In this document: positions 21,337-30,133 of the stretch, piece after piece | How positions within the stretch are numbered: the first letter of the stretch is position 1 | How the letters are laid out: each line of letters begins with the position of its first letter | IMG/VR virus record: IMGVR_UViG_3300007734_000743 | Span: 1 to 62,388 of that record | Strand: one strand, 5' to 3' | Length of the DNA: 62,388 nucleotides | Source of the DNA: a virus | Position numbers and translations under genes: made by a program | The notes under the pieces: model-generated | Seen by the model: only the letters and a program-made list of their open reading frames with translations | Told to the model about the DNA's origin: nothing | The model's database searches: none

Positions 21337-22332
21337 TTATATACGACTTCGATAGCGTAAAATTGCAAATTTTTGAAAATCTTCTAGATTATTTACACCT
21401 GAATAAGTCAAAGAAGACCTAATTCCAGCAATAAACTCTTTCAAAATGTCAGTGGTTTCGCCAGCGTAAGCCATTCTTATAGCTTTACCTTCTGGTGCAA
21501 CATGCGATTTTCTACTACCGAAAAACTTATCCATAGCTGTTTTAGATGACATCCCGTAGTAAAGTTTATATGAGCTTCCATCAGGGTCATGCACTAATTC
21601 AGACGGTGAATCTGAGGTAGGTGCAAGAACGCTACCAAGGCAGACAAAATCTGCACCAGCAGCTAGAGCTTTAGATGCATCGCCTGAGGTAGAAATACCT
21701 CCATCAGCTATAATTGAAGCTGTGGTTTTTTCCTTTGCACATTCGTAAACAGATTGTAATGTTGGGACGTGATGTCCAGTTACATATTTAGTGGTGCAAG
21801 CTTTTCCGCCAGCAATTCCCACTCTTACAGCATCTGCACCATGCTCTGCTAAAAACTTATAACCCGCAGCTGTTGCCACATTTCCAGCTACAACAGTATT
21901 GTAACCAATTTTCTTTACCTTGGACACAAACTCCCCCATTTTTTTAGTGTGTCCGTGAGCAATGTCTACTAAAACAATAGCATCATTACCTAATAGATAA
22001 AATATATCTTTTGCTGTATTCAAATCTTCTTCTTTAATTCCAATTGAATAAGCAAAGTATTTCATTTTGCCTGGTTGAGATACTGTGAGATTGATTAATT
22101 CATCGCGAGTAAGAAATCTGTGGTAAAAAGCAAGAGACCCGAATTTATCGAAGGTATTTGCCATTTTTTCGCCTACCACTGAGGCCATGTTTGAGGCAAT
22201 TACGGGATTTTTTAATGTAACAGAAGATGATAATTTACTTGATAAATCAGGATGAGCTCTGCTTTCTATTTCAGAATATCTAGGCTCTAACCAAACATCA
22301 TCAAATGTTAATATATTAGAAGGTTTTAACAC
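21337..22332 (-). CDS. guaC: GMP reductase / IMP dehydrogenase family enzyme, most like GMP reductase
   Basis: A 331-residue TIM-barrel enzyme without CBS domains. It has LTFDDVWLEPR at the start, AIVLVDIAHGH, the catalytic loop GIAGGKACTTK with Cys179, IIADGGISTSGDASKALAAGAD and YYGMSSKTAMDKF. The last motif and the lack of CBS domains fit GMP reductase better than IMP dehydrogenase. GMP reductase turns GMP into IMP with NADPH, feeding adenine nucleotides, which would suit an AT-rich phage genome. The loop reads GIAGGKAC where the family usually has G-P-G-S-x-C, so the specificity is uncertain. The start is GTG 22332, 5 nt after CGTATAAA. Confidence 0.75.
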   Translation of the reverse strand: MLKPSNILTFDDVWLEPRYSEIESRAHPDLSSKLSSSVTLKNPVIASNMASVVGEKMANTFDKFGSLAFYHRFLTRDELINLTVSQPGKMKYFAYSIGIKEEDLNTAKDIFYLLGNDAIVLVDIAHGHTKKMGEFVSKVKKIGYNTVVAGNVATAAGYKFLAEHGADAVRVGIAGGKACTTKYVTGHHVPTLQSVYECAKEKTTASIIADGGISTSGDASKALAAGADFVCLGSVLAPTSDSPSELVHDPDGSSYKLYYGMSSKTAMDKFFGSRKSHVAPEGKAIRMAYAGETTDILKEFIAGIRSSLTYSGVNNLEDFQKFAILRYRSRI

Positions 22333-22346
22333 AATTATTTATACGA

Positions 22347-22811
22347 TTAAAAATCGTCTAAATCAAAAAATCTTTCTTCTCTTTCAAAATCTTCGCAGTT
22401 GTCAATTTTTCTGAGAGCATTCATCCAGTCTTCTTGCTCCACGGATTCAGAGCCAATGTCTTCAATTATAGCCTTTACCATGTGAAGAATTCCTTCTTTG
22501 TTTGGGCAATTACATTTGTTTAAGAAATCTTTGTCTAGCTCAGAAATTTCATCTTCGAAATCATCAGAATTTAATAATGTTTCAATCAAATGCTCACCAA
22601 CATTTACTAATGTTTCATGAGTTTTCCCGCTTGGCAAAAGTACTTTTACTTTTACTTGCTCATTCAAGTCATCTACATCAAGTTGGTCAAGTAGCTCTAA
22701 ATAAAGCATAAATACTTTCTTGGCGTAGTTATTCACGCAGTTTTGTAAACCTTCGCCTTCTTCTACTTGGCTTAGTTTGTAATATATCGAGTTTAATAAA
22801 TTTGGTTTCAT
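22347..22811 (-). CDS. Unknown acidic protein with a short N-terminal tag (154 aa)
   Basis: A 154-residue acidic, helical protein. The start MKPNLLNSIYYKLSQVEE contains YYKLSQ, close to the WYKYSQ and KLAQ ends of the other tagged proteins. An NKCNCPNKEG motif near 115 could bind metal. No family is recognised. ATG 22811 has a GAGG ribosome binding site 7 nt upstream and lies 4 nt after the previous gene. Confidence 0.5.
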   Translation of the reverse strand: MKPNLLNSIYYKLSQVEEGEGLQNCVNNYAKKVFMLYLELLDQLDVDDLNEQVKVKVLLPSGKTHETLVNVGEHLIETLLNSDDFEDEISELDKDFLNKCNCPNKEGILHMVKAIIEDIGSESVEQEDWMNALRKIDNCEDFEREERFFDLDDF

Positions 22812-22815
22812 TTTT

Positions 22816-23394
22816 TTACCTCATTGTTGTTTCTACTAAATACTCTGGAATCATATTAAAAACTTCTGTACCAGAATCGGGAAGCTCAAGCACTACATGC
22901 TTACTATCAATTATTACAGGAAGATTTAAAATATCCTCTGGAAATAATTCTAAAATCATTTTAGGAGTAAGTAAGTCATCAAAATCCCAGCTTCCTTTCA
23001 AATCAAAAAAATGGTCATGATACATTTTTAAACAATTTCTGAAAGAAGTTTCAATTTTCACCCCTTCTGATTTTACAAGTTTTTGAACAAGCTTATTACT
23101 AGCAGTTTTTGGATTAGACTTTCCACCTTGAGATGGTGTGTATTGAGTTATGTGTGGGCTTTTGCCTTTTCTTTTCTTTTTTTCGTTTTTTCTTTTAGCT
23201 CTTATTCTGCTTTTTCTTTCTTTTTCATCAAGCGTTCTGGCTTTTGCGGCAGGGGTGCACACTGGGTATTTTCCTTTGTCGGCATCTGAACGGCCACATT
23301 CTTCATAACCGCCACCTTTTTTGGGTCTTGAGACATCCACCCATTTTTCCTCTTTAAACCATTCTTTGAGGTCAGCTGCCTTAAAAATACCCAT
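22816..23394 (-). CDS. Phage protein with a DUF5872-like basic N-terminal domain (192 aa)
   Basis: A 192-residue protein. Residues 10-75 hold EEKWVDVSRPKKGGGYEECGR, then KGKYPVCTPAAKA and a run of K/R, a pattern I recall as DUF5872 and frequent in phage genomes. The basic, Cys-containing domain suggests nucleic-acid or virion binding. The C-terminal 90 residues are acidic and unlike the domain. Its ATG overlaps the stop of the next upstream gene at 23394. Confidence 0.6.
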   Translation of the reverse strand: MGIFKAADLKEWFKEEKWVDVSRPKKGGGYEECGRSDADKGKYPVCTPAAKARTLDEKERKSRIRAKRKNEKKKRKGKSPHITQYTPSQGGKSNPKTASNKLVQKLVKSEGVKIETSFRNCLKMYHDHFFDLKGSWDFDDLLTPKMILELFPEDILNLPVIIDSKHVVLELPDSGTEVFNMIPEYLVETTMR

Positions 23395-23675
23395 TATTTT
23401 TTGCGATACCCTCCGCCCCTTGCTTTGTAAGTTTTAACGAGCCAAGCGTTAGCATAAGCACTCGGATAAACATCAAATTTCCTTTTAGCTTCTGATTTTA
23501 CTCTATTATAAAGAGCCATATTTGTTGGAACGTTATTTGAAGTACCTTTATATTTAGATTTCTTTTTCTTTTTTGCTAAACGTAAAGCAAAATCAAGCAT
23601 GGCTTCTGCCAGCACTACATTTCCGTTTTCATATTCATGAATGCCTTGTTCAACAATCTCAGAAATTCTAAGCAT
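23394..23675 (-). CDS. Small conserved phage protein with a YPSAYANAWLVK motif (93 aa)
   Basis: A 93-residue protein. The first 36 residues (ISEIVEQGIHEYENGNVVLAEAMLDFALRLAKK) have the size and pattern of the N-terminal tags on other proteins here. The rest is a basic module with ALYNRVKSEAKRKF followed by DVYPSAYANAWLVKTYKARG, which recurs in many phage genomes beside DUF5872-like proteins. Function is unknown; a virion-associated DNA-binding role is plausible. TATAAATA lies 8 nt upstream of ATG 23675. Confidence 0.6.
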   Translation of the reverse strand: MLRISEIVEQGIHEYENGNVVLAEAMLDFALRLAKKKKKSKYKGTSNNVPTNMALYNRVKSEAKRKFDVYPSAYANAWLVKTYKARGGGYRKK

Positions 23676-23692
23676 AAAGTTTATTTATAACT

Positions 23693-24373
23693 TTATTCTT
23701 CAACATCCTCTACATCAAAACAACTAATATATCTTGACCAAGATTTATCTGTACCTGACTCAAATATTTCTTCTCTTGTTCCATTAATCAAAGGAGAGAG
23801 TTCTTCAAAAATCCATTTTTTGAACCTAGCAGTATCAAAAGGGATAGGAACCCAGGCTAATTCACCAGACAAATTGCCACTATTCAAACTAAAACTAAAT
23901 TTGCCAGGTTGATATGCAATTAATCCTAAACCTTCAATAGCTTTAGGCTCGCCTCTAAAAGGTTTTTGCAAACAATAAGCGTATGCCATTAATTGTAGAA
24001 AATAAATGTTAGCAAGTTTTTCAGAAATGTGGGTAGTTTTATAATCTACAACAAAATATTTACCATTTCTTCTGTCAAGCAAACAGTCAATTTTACCTTT
24101 AAATCCCACTTTGAAGTTTCCAAGGTCAATCAATTGACTTTGCACGTAAATATCGTCATGTGTAATATGTCCATCTGGAGCCCCTGTTACAATTTCTGTG
24201 CAGGTTACTTTTTCAAAAGCATCTTTCATACACAAATCAATCGTATTAAAAACTGAAGGAAAAGCTTGTTTAGGCCTTTGAATCTCCAAAACATATTTGT
24301 CGTAAAAACCTATTTTAGAGTCAGACCAGAAATAGGAAAGGTCGGAAGGCGAAAGCCAAATTTCTCTCATCAT
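23693..24373 (-). CDS. PD-(D/E)XK (RecB/Cas4-like) nuclease
   Basis: A 226-residue protein. The nuclease core is FKGKIDCLLDRRNGKYFVVDYKTTHIS (Asp of KID, then D-Y-K as D/E-x-K), followed by the helical YFLQLMAYAYCLQ motif that marks RecB/Cas4-type nucleases. The length fits a stand-alone domain. The first residues contain SPSDLSYFWSDSKIGFYDKYV, a usual start for this family. No Fe-S Cys cluster is seen. It overlaps the RusA-like gene, so the two are probably made together for recombination or DNA end processing. Confidence 0.75.
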   Translation of the reverse strand: MMREIWLSPSDLSYFWSDSKIGFYDKYVLEIQRPKQAFPSVFNTIDLCMKDAFEKVTCTEIVTGAPDGHITHDDIYVQSQLIDLGNFKVGFKGKIDCLLDRRNGKYFVVDYKTTHISEKLANIYFLQLMAYAYCLQKPFRGEPKAIEGLGLIAYQPGKFSFSLNSGNLSGELAWVPIPFDTARFKKWIFEELSPLINGTREEIFESGTDKSWSRYISCFDVEDVEE

Positions 24374-24912
24374 TTCTTTCTACGTTTTGTAGTGGCAGTT
24401 TTTCTTCTTTTTATTGGTTTTTTTTCTACTGTTTCATCTTCATCTTCTTCGGAGCAAAACTTCAAAGCGAAATTTTCTCTAGTTTCTTGAGGATGCCTGT
24501 ATCTAAAAATTTCAATTTTAGCCCCAGGATTTTCTTTGTCAGGCATTGTAATCATGTGCGAGCCATTGTCAATCCAGTGAATAAGCTGGTCGTTGGCAAT
24601 TACTCCGTATTTTTCTAAAATATCTCCAATAGCTTGCATGTATCCACACTCATCTCCTAACACCCAGGTGTTTAAAGTTATGGTCAGCTTTACTGAAACA
24701 CCATAAGACATCGGTTTGTGTCCGAGATTTTTCCAAGCGTTTTCAAATACTTCTTGAACGCTTTCTTCATATTTTTCAAATCTCTTCGATGGTAAAATTT
24801 TAGTAAATCTGCCTCTTCTCACAATCCTTTGAGAAGTTTTTTTAGTAGCTGGTCTTCCTGGCACAAAAAATTCTAAAATCTTTTCTCCATCCTTGAGATT
24901 TGAAATGTCCAT
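24370..24912 (-). CDS. RusA-like Holliday junction resolvase
   Basis: A 180-residue protein. It has VPGRPATKKTSQRIVR at the N-terminus, a YEESVQEVFENAW helix and the catalytic segment GDECGYMQAIGDILEKYGVIANDQLI, in which spaced Asp residues bind metal as in RusA (D-x-DN...D-L...NDxxI). The C-terminus adds an acidic stretch and a basic tail (KKPIKRRKTATTKRRKK). The enzyme cuts four-way junctions before packaging. TATAAT (minus strand, 24919-24924) lies 6 nt before ATG 24912. Confidence 0.75.
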   Translation of the reverse strand: MDISNLKDGEKILEFFVPGRPATKKTSQRIVRRGRFTKILPSKRFEKYEESVQEVFENAWKNLGHKPMSYGVSVKLTITLNTWVLGDECGYMQAIGDILEKYGVIANDQLIHWIDNGSHMITMPDKENPGAKIEIFRYRHPQETRENFALKFCSEEDEDETVEKKPIKRRKTATTKRRKK

Positions 24913-24928
24913 AATTCAATTATACAGC

Positions 24929-25978
24929 TTAAGCTATATCTGAATAAAATAAATAATTAAGAGCGTAAGGACTATCTCCAGGCCCATAAGATGTTCCATA
25001 CATTGAAAAATCAAAAGTAGTTTTTGTTACATCTCCGGCATTTAGTTTTAAATCTTTAGATTTTACAATTAATGGAGCTTGGTATTGAATGAGAACAGCA
25101 TTTCCAGGCCCCACTGAGATTGTGTTTTCGGTGTAATAATAATCAAACTCTCCAGCAGAATAGTTGTCAGTAAGAACAAGTTGTTCAAATCCGGTAATGT
25201 CTACATTTTGTTTAAAAGAATAAGATTTTACCATAAACACAACAACATTTCCAGTATTGATAAAGTATTTATAATCAATTTCAAATGTTATTTCAAAATC
25301 CATCCCGCTCAAGAAAACTGGAGTGGAAGTTATGAAAAATGGAATGGAGGGCCCAGTTTGCAAAGTTCTTGAAAAAGCCATATTTGCCCAAATATCATAA
25401 TTTCGAGCTGTTCTGGCAATGTATTTAGTAATATCATAATATCCAATAGGTTCCCGAAAAGCATAATCTGCTATTGTAAATCCAGCAATAGGCAGTAAAA
25501 CATTTGATTGAATCACAAGAGTTTGGGAAACACCTGATTCGGTAACTTTTATTGAATAACTCTTAACAACAAGGTTATAATTTAAAGCTTGCTGTTGTGT
25601 TTGTGCTGTTGGGAAGCCATGTAGCTGTTGCCATTGCCAATTTACTAGCCATAACCCTAAATAATTCAAAGAATTGTAAGGCAAAAATTGAGAAGATAGA
25701 TTTGGCGGAGTGGTTTGGCCTCTTATTAAAAGTGGAGCTTCAATGGTATAAGTATAATAAGGAGTGGTTACATCTTGCACTGTTACTCCAGGTTTACCTT
25801 GCACCATTTGCTTAGCAGATGCTTGATTTTCCAACTTGATTTCAAATCTACTAGCAATAATTTTTGCTGAAGTAGAAACTGGACCGGGAGCCAAAATACC
25901 CAAGCTTGCAAAAATTGATTGTATGTTTATTTCAACTACATAAAAGTTTGAAATATATGAAATGGGAAGCAAGGGCAT
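24929..25978 (-). CDS. Probable virion structural protein (349 aa)
   Basis: A 349-residue, strand-rich protein without charge clusters, with many aromatic and hydroxyl residues (WLVNWQWQQLHG, YYDITKYIARTARNYDIWANM). The evenly spread beta pattern and absence of enzyme motifs fit a tail tube, baseplate or head accessory protein. No family is recognised. AAATTAAAAGT precedes ATG 25978. It is the first gene of the minus-strand block that continues to 20050. Confidence 0.5.
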   Translation of the reverse strand: MPLLPISYISNFYVVEINIQSIFASLGILAPGPVSTSAKIIASRFEIKLENQASAKQMVQGKPGVTVQDVTTPYYTYTIEAPLLIRGQTTPPNLSSQFLPYNSLNYLGLWLVNWQWQQLHGFPTAQTQQQALNYNLVVKSYSIKVTESGVSQTLVIQSNVLLPIAGFTIADYAFREPIGYYDITKYIARTARNYDIWANMAFSRTLQTGPSIPFFITSTPVFLSGMDFEITFEIDYKYFINTGNVVVFMVKSYSFKQNVDITGFEQLVLTDNYSAGEFDYYYTENTISVGPGNAVLIQYQAPLIVKSKDLKLNAGDVTKTTFDFSMYGTSYGPGDSPYALNYLFYSDIA

Positions 25979-26034
25979 ACTTTTAATTTCTAGTTCTAAA
26001 CATTACCTTCCTAATTTCTTGTATAAACGTAATT

Positions 26035-26691
26035 ATGAATCAGATTTCAAATCAAAACTTTGACGAAAAAAAATACATAAAAACAAAAATAATGAATAAA
26101 CTAAAAGAATCTGAAAATTACGACGTTAAATTCAATGATTCGGTGACTGAGTTAATCGAAAATATTAATGTAAGTTTATGGCCTCAAAATTCTGATACTT
26201 TTGAAGAGTCAGTGATTGGTTGGGTAAATTTCTGCAACATTGTCAAAGATTTAGTAGTTTCAAACTTAACCATCAATTTAGAAAACTTCAAGAGTAGTTT
26301 TTTGAAACAAGAAACAGGAAAAAAAGTTCACAAAAGTTTTATTACATCTGAAAGACCAATTGATGAAAGTCTTTTAATAGAAGAAGATAGTGCAGAGAAA
26401 ACAAAAAGATTACTGGAAATTTCTGAATCAGTGGATTTGATTGACGATGAAGAAGAAGAGTTTTTATCTGAAGAAGGGCTTAGGTCACGTGGTTTGATTT
26501 CACAAGATGCTACATCTTTAGATGGAGAAGAAGTGGCCAAGCCATCAAATGGCAAAGCTAAAGTTTTAAGGCTTGAAAAAGGTGAGGAAATAGTTAGTCC
26601 TTACACAGGAACTACGCATGTTTGCCAAATTAATTCCACTCTTTGGATGGACATTGATACAGAAGAAACATTTTATGTTTATTTCTCTTGA
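26035..26691 (+). CDS. Unknown acidic protein (218 aa)
   Basis: A 218-residue protein with a helical N-terminal 110 residues, a very acidic middle (LIDDEEEEFLSEEG) and a C-terminal strand-rich 55 residues (VLRLEKGEEIVSPYTGTTHVC). No family is recognised. CTTGTATAAACGTAATT precedes ATG 26035, a variant of the late-like -10 class. Its 3' end overlaps the convergent minus-strand gene by 13 bp. Confidence 0.55.
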   Translation: MNQISNQNFDEKKYIKTKIMNKLKESENYDVKFNDSVTELIENINVSLWPQNSDTFEESVIGWVNFCNIVKDLVVSNLTINLENFKSSFLKQETGKKVHKSFITSERPIDESLLIEEDSAEKTKRLLEISESVDLIDDEEEEFLSEEGLRSRGLISQDATSLDGEEVAKPSNGKAKVLRLEKGEEIVSPYTGTTHVCQINSTLWMDIDTEETFYVYFS

Positions 26692-26951
26692 TTTTCTTCA
26701 TCTGCATCTTCTAAATCTTCTTCATCCAAGTGAATAATGCTGTAAACTGGATTCATTAATTCGTTAATGTTTTCTATAGATTCAAAAATAATCTCTTGAT
26801 TAATTTCCAGTTTACCCACTTGGTTTTTTAAGTCTTTAAGATGCTCTGAAAAAGATTTAAACATCTCACACACAATCTCACCCAAATCTTGATTGTCGCC
26901 TTCGCCAGCAGCAAACTTTTTTCTTAATTCTTCTAATCTTTTAGATGTCAT
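26679..26951 (-). CDS. Small coiled-coil protein (90 aa)
   Basis: A 90-residue protein starting MTSKRLEELRKKFAAGEG. Residues 20-65 are a heptad-like helix (MFKSFSEHLKDLKNQVGKLEINQEIIFESIENI), and the end is acidic. I chose ATG 26951 because it overlaps the end of the upstream gene (stop at 26941); a longer reading to 26999 is possible. The role is unknown. Confidence 0.5.
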   Translation of the reverse strand: MTSKRLEELRKKFAAGEGDNQDLGEIVCEMFKSFSEHLKDLKNQVGKLEINQEIIFESIENINELMNPVYSIIHLDEEDLEDADEENQEK

Positions 26952-27180
26952 CGTTTCCTTTAGCTTCATCAGAGCCTGAATCAAAAGCTCCTTCATCAAT
27001 TATATCTCGCATATCTGTGAGCTTACTAGTAATTACGTCTAGCTTAGTGTTAATTTGTTGCTCCGGAGTTACTCTTTTTTTGGTGAGCATAAAATTATTC
27101 ATCGCTATTAAAGTTTTTTCAAGCGAATCTGCTTGTCTGTGTAATCCTATGCTATCTAAATAATCAATTTTTTCAAACAT
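26941..27180 (-). CDS. Small tagged helical protein (79 aa)
   Basis: A 79-residue protein starting MFEKIDYLDSIGLHRQADSL. The segment LDSIGLHRQADSLEKTLIAM has the layout of the longer GFTKEA tag (LD..G...EA..LD..L). The rest is helical with INTKLDVITSKLTDMRDIIDEG. ATG 27180 lies 1 nt after the stop of the upstream small gene, so it is coupled. Confidence 0.5.
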   Translation of the reverse strand: MFEKIDYLDSIGLHRQADSLEKTLIAMNNFMLTKKRVTPEQQINTKLDVITSKLTDMRDIIDEGAFDSGSDEAKGNDDI

Positions 27181-27181
27181 T

Positions 27182-27361
27182 TTATCTTCTAAATCTAATT
27201 TGTGGGTATACTGCATCAGGCTTTGCTTCTTCAGTGTAAACAATCATTTCTATCAATTCGTTCAATTTTTGTAAAGCTTCTCTATTATCTGGCTCAATCA
27301 GTCCTCTTAATTCGTATATTTTATCAAGAACTATGTCTCTGTCAATTTTAGCTAAAGCCAT
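27182..27361 (-). CDS. Small helical protein (59 aa), first gene of a three-gene minus-strand unit
   Basis: A 59-residue frame starting MALAKIDRDIVLDKIYELRG, then EPDNREALQKLNELIEMIVY and a polar tail ending IRFRR. It is a simple helical pair. It fills the otherwise empty stretch between 27181 and 27361, and its TAA is followed after one base by the next ATG, which supports real translation. Function is unknown. Confidence 0.5.
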   Translation of the reverse strand: MALAKIDRDIVLDKIYELRGLIEPDNREALQKLNELIEMIVYTEEAKPDAVYPQIRFRR

Positions 27362-27379
27362 ACTCTATTTTTCTGTGAA

Positions 27380-27799
27380 ATGAACGATTTTCCTCTTAAC
27401 ACAATAATAAAATCTGAGCTTGGATGGACATGCAATACATTTGAGTTGGATAAAATTAATGCTGGAGGGCTGTTTTTGAGCTCACAAGCGTATGAGCAAA
27501 TCACTGTTCTTCCATTCACAGATTATTCTTACAGATTTTATAAAAGAACCAAAAAAATTGTAATCTCATCATCTGTTTTTGTTGATTACCAATTTTGTGC
27601 TTTAGATTTTCAATACCAAAACTGGAAATGCTTACTTTGTCGAAAGTTGAATAAAATATCTGACCCAATCTGCTTTTGTCAAACGTATAGTAATTGTTGG
27701 ACTCCCATTGATGGAATAATTTCAGGTGTTTCATTTTCAAATAATTTGGATTTTTCATATCATTTGAACGACGATGGTCTGTCTAACATAATCCTATGA
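27380..27799 (+). CDS. Unknown Cys-rich protein upstream of sbcC (139 aa)
   Basis: A 139-residue protein with hydrophobic strands, then WKCLLCRKLNKISDPICFCQTYSNC (about 82-106), a possible zinc site of CxxC and CxC pairs. No family is recognised. Its TGA overlaps the ATG of the sbcC half (ATGA), so it heads the recombination operon. Confidence 0.5.
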   Translation: MNDFPLNTIIKSELGWTCNTFELDKINAGGLFLSSQAYEQITVLPFTDYSYRFYKRTKKIVISSSVFVDYQFCALDFQYQNWKCLLCRKLNKISDPICFCQTYSNCWTPIDGIISGVSFSNNLDFSYHLNDDGLSNIIL

Positions 27800-28920
27800 A
27801 TAGATATATTAAAACGGTTACACTAGAAAACTTTCAAAGTTATAAAAACCAAACTGTGCATTTTGAGCCTGGTTTAAACCTGCTACTTGGCACTTCAGAT
27901 TCTGGCAAGTCTGCTATTTTGCGAGCTATTTCTTTTGTTCTTTATAATTATCCCAAAAAAGATACTCTTATTCATTGGGGTGAAACAGAAACAAAGGTTA
28001 CTGTAGAGTTTAGCGACGGAGTGAAAGTTACTAGAATTAAAGGAGCTGAGAGAAATGGTATTGAGGCATACGATGCTGATGGCAAGTTTATCCAAAAAGC
28101 TAAAATAGACAAAGAAATACCAGATGATATCAAAAAGCTTTTGGGCAATCCTCCTCAAGACGATTTTAATGGTTTGATTTCTTACGCAGACCAATTTTCG
28201 CCAATGTTTTTGGTAGATTTATCACCCACAGATTTACCTCGCTCGCTTTCAAATCTCACTGGCATTGAGTTACTTGAAGAATCTGCAAAGCAATTAATGA
28301 GCAATTACAAAGCATTGGATAAGCAAAACAAATCAGATGAAAAAGAATACACCAACCTACTCAATGAGTCTCAGCAGTACAGCTATGTAGAAACATACGA
28401 GCAAAAATTGAAACTCTTATCTGAAAAGCTAGCAGACATTGTTGTGTTAGAAGAAAAAATTTCTAAGATGGAAAACATCGTGAAAGATTTTGATTTTAAT
28501 GTTAATTTCGATTGTGTGGAAGATTATGATGAAATAATTTCAAACATTACACAATCTTTAGATAAAGTAAAAAGCATTCAATCTTTAATTGAAAAACACA
28601 ATAAGCTACAAGTGTTCAATTTGATTGAGCATAAAGAATTAAACGAAGAATCATCATTTTTGCTCGATAATTTTCTGAAAAAATTAGAAGACAAATTAAA
28701 ATGTTTTTCTACATATAGCAATCAAGTGGAAGATTACAAAAAATTAGAGCAGATTAACATCAGTTTGGCAAGCATAAAGCAAAAGGGTGAAATACTTACA
28801 AATGAGTACCAAGACATGAAAAATAAACTTAACGAAGCAGAAACTGAATATAATGAATACAAAGAGTTTCTCATAAAAGAGAAAATACAATGCGAATCCT
28901 GTGGGAGTGTGTTGCAGTGA
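27796..28920 (+). CDS. sbcC: SbcC/Rad50 N-terminal half ending at the zinc hook
   Basis: A 374-residue protein. Residues 1-45 are the SMC-type ATPase start (YIKTVTLENFQSYKNQTVHF, Walker A GTSDSGKS at 32-39). A Q-loop-like LISYADQFSPMF region follows (about 124-137), then a long coiled coil (about 165-360). The protein stops just after CESCG (Cys366, Cys369), which is the Rad50 zinc hook. In SbcC or T4 gp46 the chain continues into the second coil and C-terminal ATPase half; here that half is encoded separately at 29870-30785. Together with SbcD it should form the end-processing nuclease complex. Confidence 0.8.
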   Translation: MNRYIKTVTLENFQSYKNQTVHFEPGLNLLLGTSDSGKSAILRAISFVLYNYPKKDTLIHWGETETKVTVEFSDGVKVTRIKGAERNGIEAYDADGKFIQKAKIDKEIPDDIKKLLGNPPQDDFNGLISYADQFSPMFLVDLSPTDLPRSLSNLTGIELLEESAKQLMSNYKALDKQNKSDEKEYTNLLNESQQYSYVETYEQKLKLLSEKLADIVVLEEKISKMENIVKDFDFNVNFDCVEDYDEIISNITQSLDKVKSIQSLIEKHNKLQVFNLIEHKELNEESSFLLDNFLKKLEDKLKCFSTYSNQVEDYKKLEQINISLASIKQKGEILTNEYQDMKNKLNEAETEYNEYKEFLIKEKIQCESCGSVLQ

Positions 28921-29873
28921 TAAAAAGGTTTTTAGTAGTAGGAGATAATCATTTGGATTCAAAATCTCCCTCTTCACGCTTAGACAATTACATGGAAGCT
29001 GGCTTGATGGAGCTTAAAGAAACTCTTAAAATAGCTAAAGCAACAAATTGTGATTACTATATTTTACTTGGTGATTTATTTCATCGTATTGATGTGGGCG
29101 GAGAATGTAGAAACCGAGCGATTGAAATCTTAGCTTCAGATGAAGGTGAGCCGTGGCCATTTGAAAAGTATTTAATTATTGGCAATCATGACATAGCTCA
29201 TGACCCTGAAAAAATGATTAAATCTCCAGCACAATCTTTAGTTTCAGCAGGTATACTCAAGTGTGTGGATGCAATTCCTGGCTTAATCAGGTTTAAACAT
29301 TTCACTCCAACTTTGGACCAAGAGCTAAGAGATGGTGTTCTTGAAACGCACGATGAAAAAATCATTTGCTTACACGCATCTATCACCGACAAGCCTTTAA
29401 TTTTTGACCATGTATTGTTTGAAGATTTGAAAGTGAATCCAAAAACTAAACTTCTGTTTTCTGGTCATATTCATAGAAAAATGGAGGCTGAAAAAGATGG
29501 TGTTAAGTTTTTCAATCCAGGCTCGGTAGGCAGACCAGAAGTTTCATCAGATTTTGAAAAGAATAAAGTTAGTGTATTGTTGTGTCAATTTAATTTTGAT
29601 ACTGATGACTATAAAACAAAAACTGTTGAGCTAAAATATTCTTTGCCTTATGATGTTATTTTTGATTTAGATGCAAATAAGAAGAAGAAAATTGAGAATA
29701 AAAATACAGAACTATTCATTGATGAAATTACAAACGTTTCGATGGAAAGTGAAATTTCTTCTGACATCATTGAAGATTTAATTTTATTTGCAAAGAAAGG
29801 AAATATTTCAAAAGATGTGTCAGAAATGGCCGTACAAACAGTAAATATTATTAAAGCAGGAGGAGAATTATGA
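28917..29873 (+). CDS. sbcD: SbcD/Mre11-like metallophosphoesterase nuclease
   Basis: A 318-residue protein with the calcineurin-like phosphoesterase motifs in order: VVGDNHLD (7-14), LLGDLFHR, IIGNHD, and LFSGHIHRKM with FNPGSVGRP. These bind two Mn ions and make it the nuclease partner of SbcC (T4 gp47 type). I chose GTG 28917, which overlaps the sbcC stop (GTGA). An ATG at 28890 would add nine residues (MRILWECVA) before the natural family start. Insertion of this gene between the two sbcC halves is unusual. Confidence 0.85.
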   Translation: MIKRFLVVGDNHLDSKSPSSRLDNYMEAGLMELKETLKIAKATNCDYYILLGDLFHRIDVGGECRNRAIEILASDEGEPWPFEKYLIIGNHDIAHDPEKMIKSPAQSLVSAGILKCVDAIPGLIRFKHFTPTLDQELRDGVLETHDEKIICLHASITDKPLIFDHVLFEDLKVNPKTKLLFSGHIHRKMEAEKDGVKFFNPGSVGRPEVSSDFEKNKVSVLLCQFNFDTDDYKTKTVELKYSLPYDVIFDLDANKKKKIENKNTELFIDEITNVSMESEISSDIIEDLILFAKKGNISKDVSEMAVQTVNIIKAGGEL

Positions 29874-30133
29874 ATTACGCAGACAAATTAAAACAAAAAG
29901 AAACAACACTTTTGAATCTCAAAGCACAGGCTATGGCTAAAAAACAATCTATTCTTGACATGATTGAAAAGAAAAAGAAAGCAGAAACTGAAGTGCAAAA
30001 TCAACTTGGTATTTCTTTATCAGAAGTGCCAGAAACTTTGAAACAATGTAAAGAAAAGTTAGATAAATTATGTGAAGAGCTGAATGAGGAGGTAGAAGAA
30101 ATTGAGCGTGAGTTCGCAAAAATTAAGTGCTAA
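29870..30133 (+). CDS. Coiled-coil protein, likely part of the second SbcC coil
   Basis: An 87-residue, entirely helical and charged protein (LKQKETTLLNLKAQAMAKKQ, then LKQCKEKLDKLCEELNEEVEE). It lies after sbcD (ATGA overlap) and before the C-terminal SbcC half, exactly where the returning coiled coil of Rad50 would be. It ends in AKIKC without a CxxC. I infer that it pairs with the coil of the N-terminal half; alternatively it is an unrelated coiled-coil protein. Confidence 0.6.
   Translation: MNYADKLKQKETTLLNLKAQAMAKKQSILDMIEKKKKAETEVQNQLGISLSEVPETLKQCKEKLDKLCEELNEEVEEIEREFAKIKC

Noticed and set aside
29870-30133. Programmed frameshift joining the coiled-coil gene to the SbcC C-terminal half
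   Set aside because: The overlap could allow a +1 shift, but no convincing slippery sequence or stimulatory structure is visible, and GTG or TTG starts are available.
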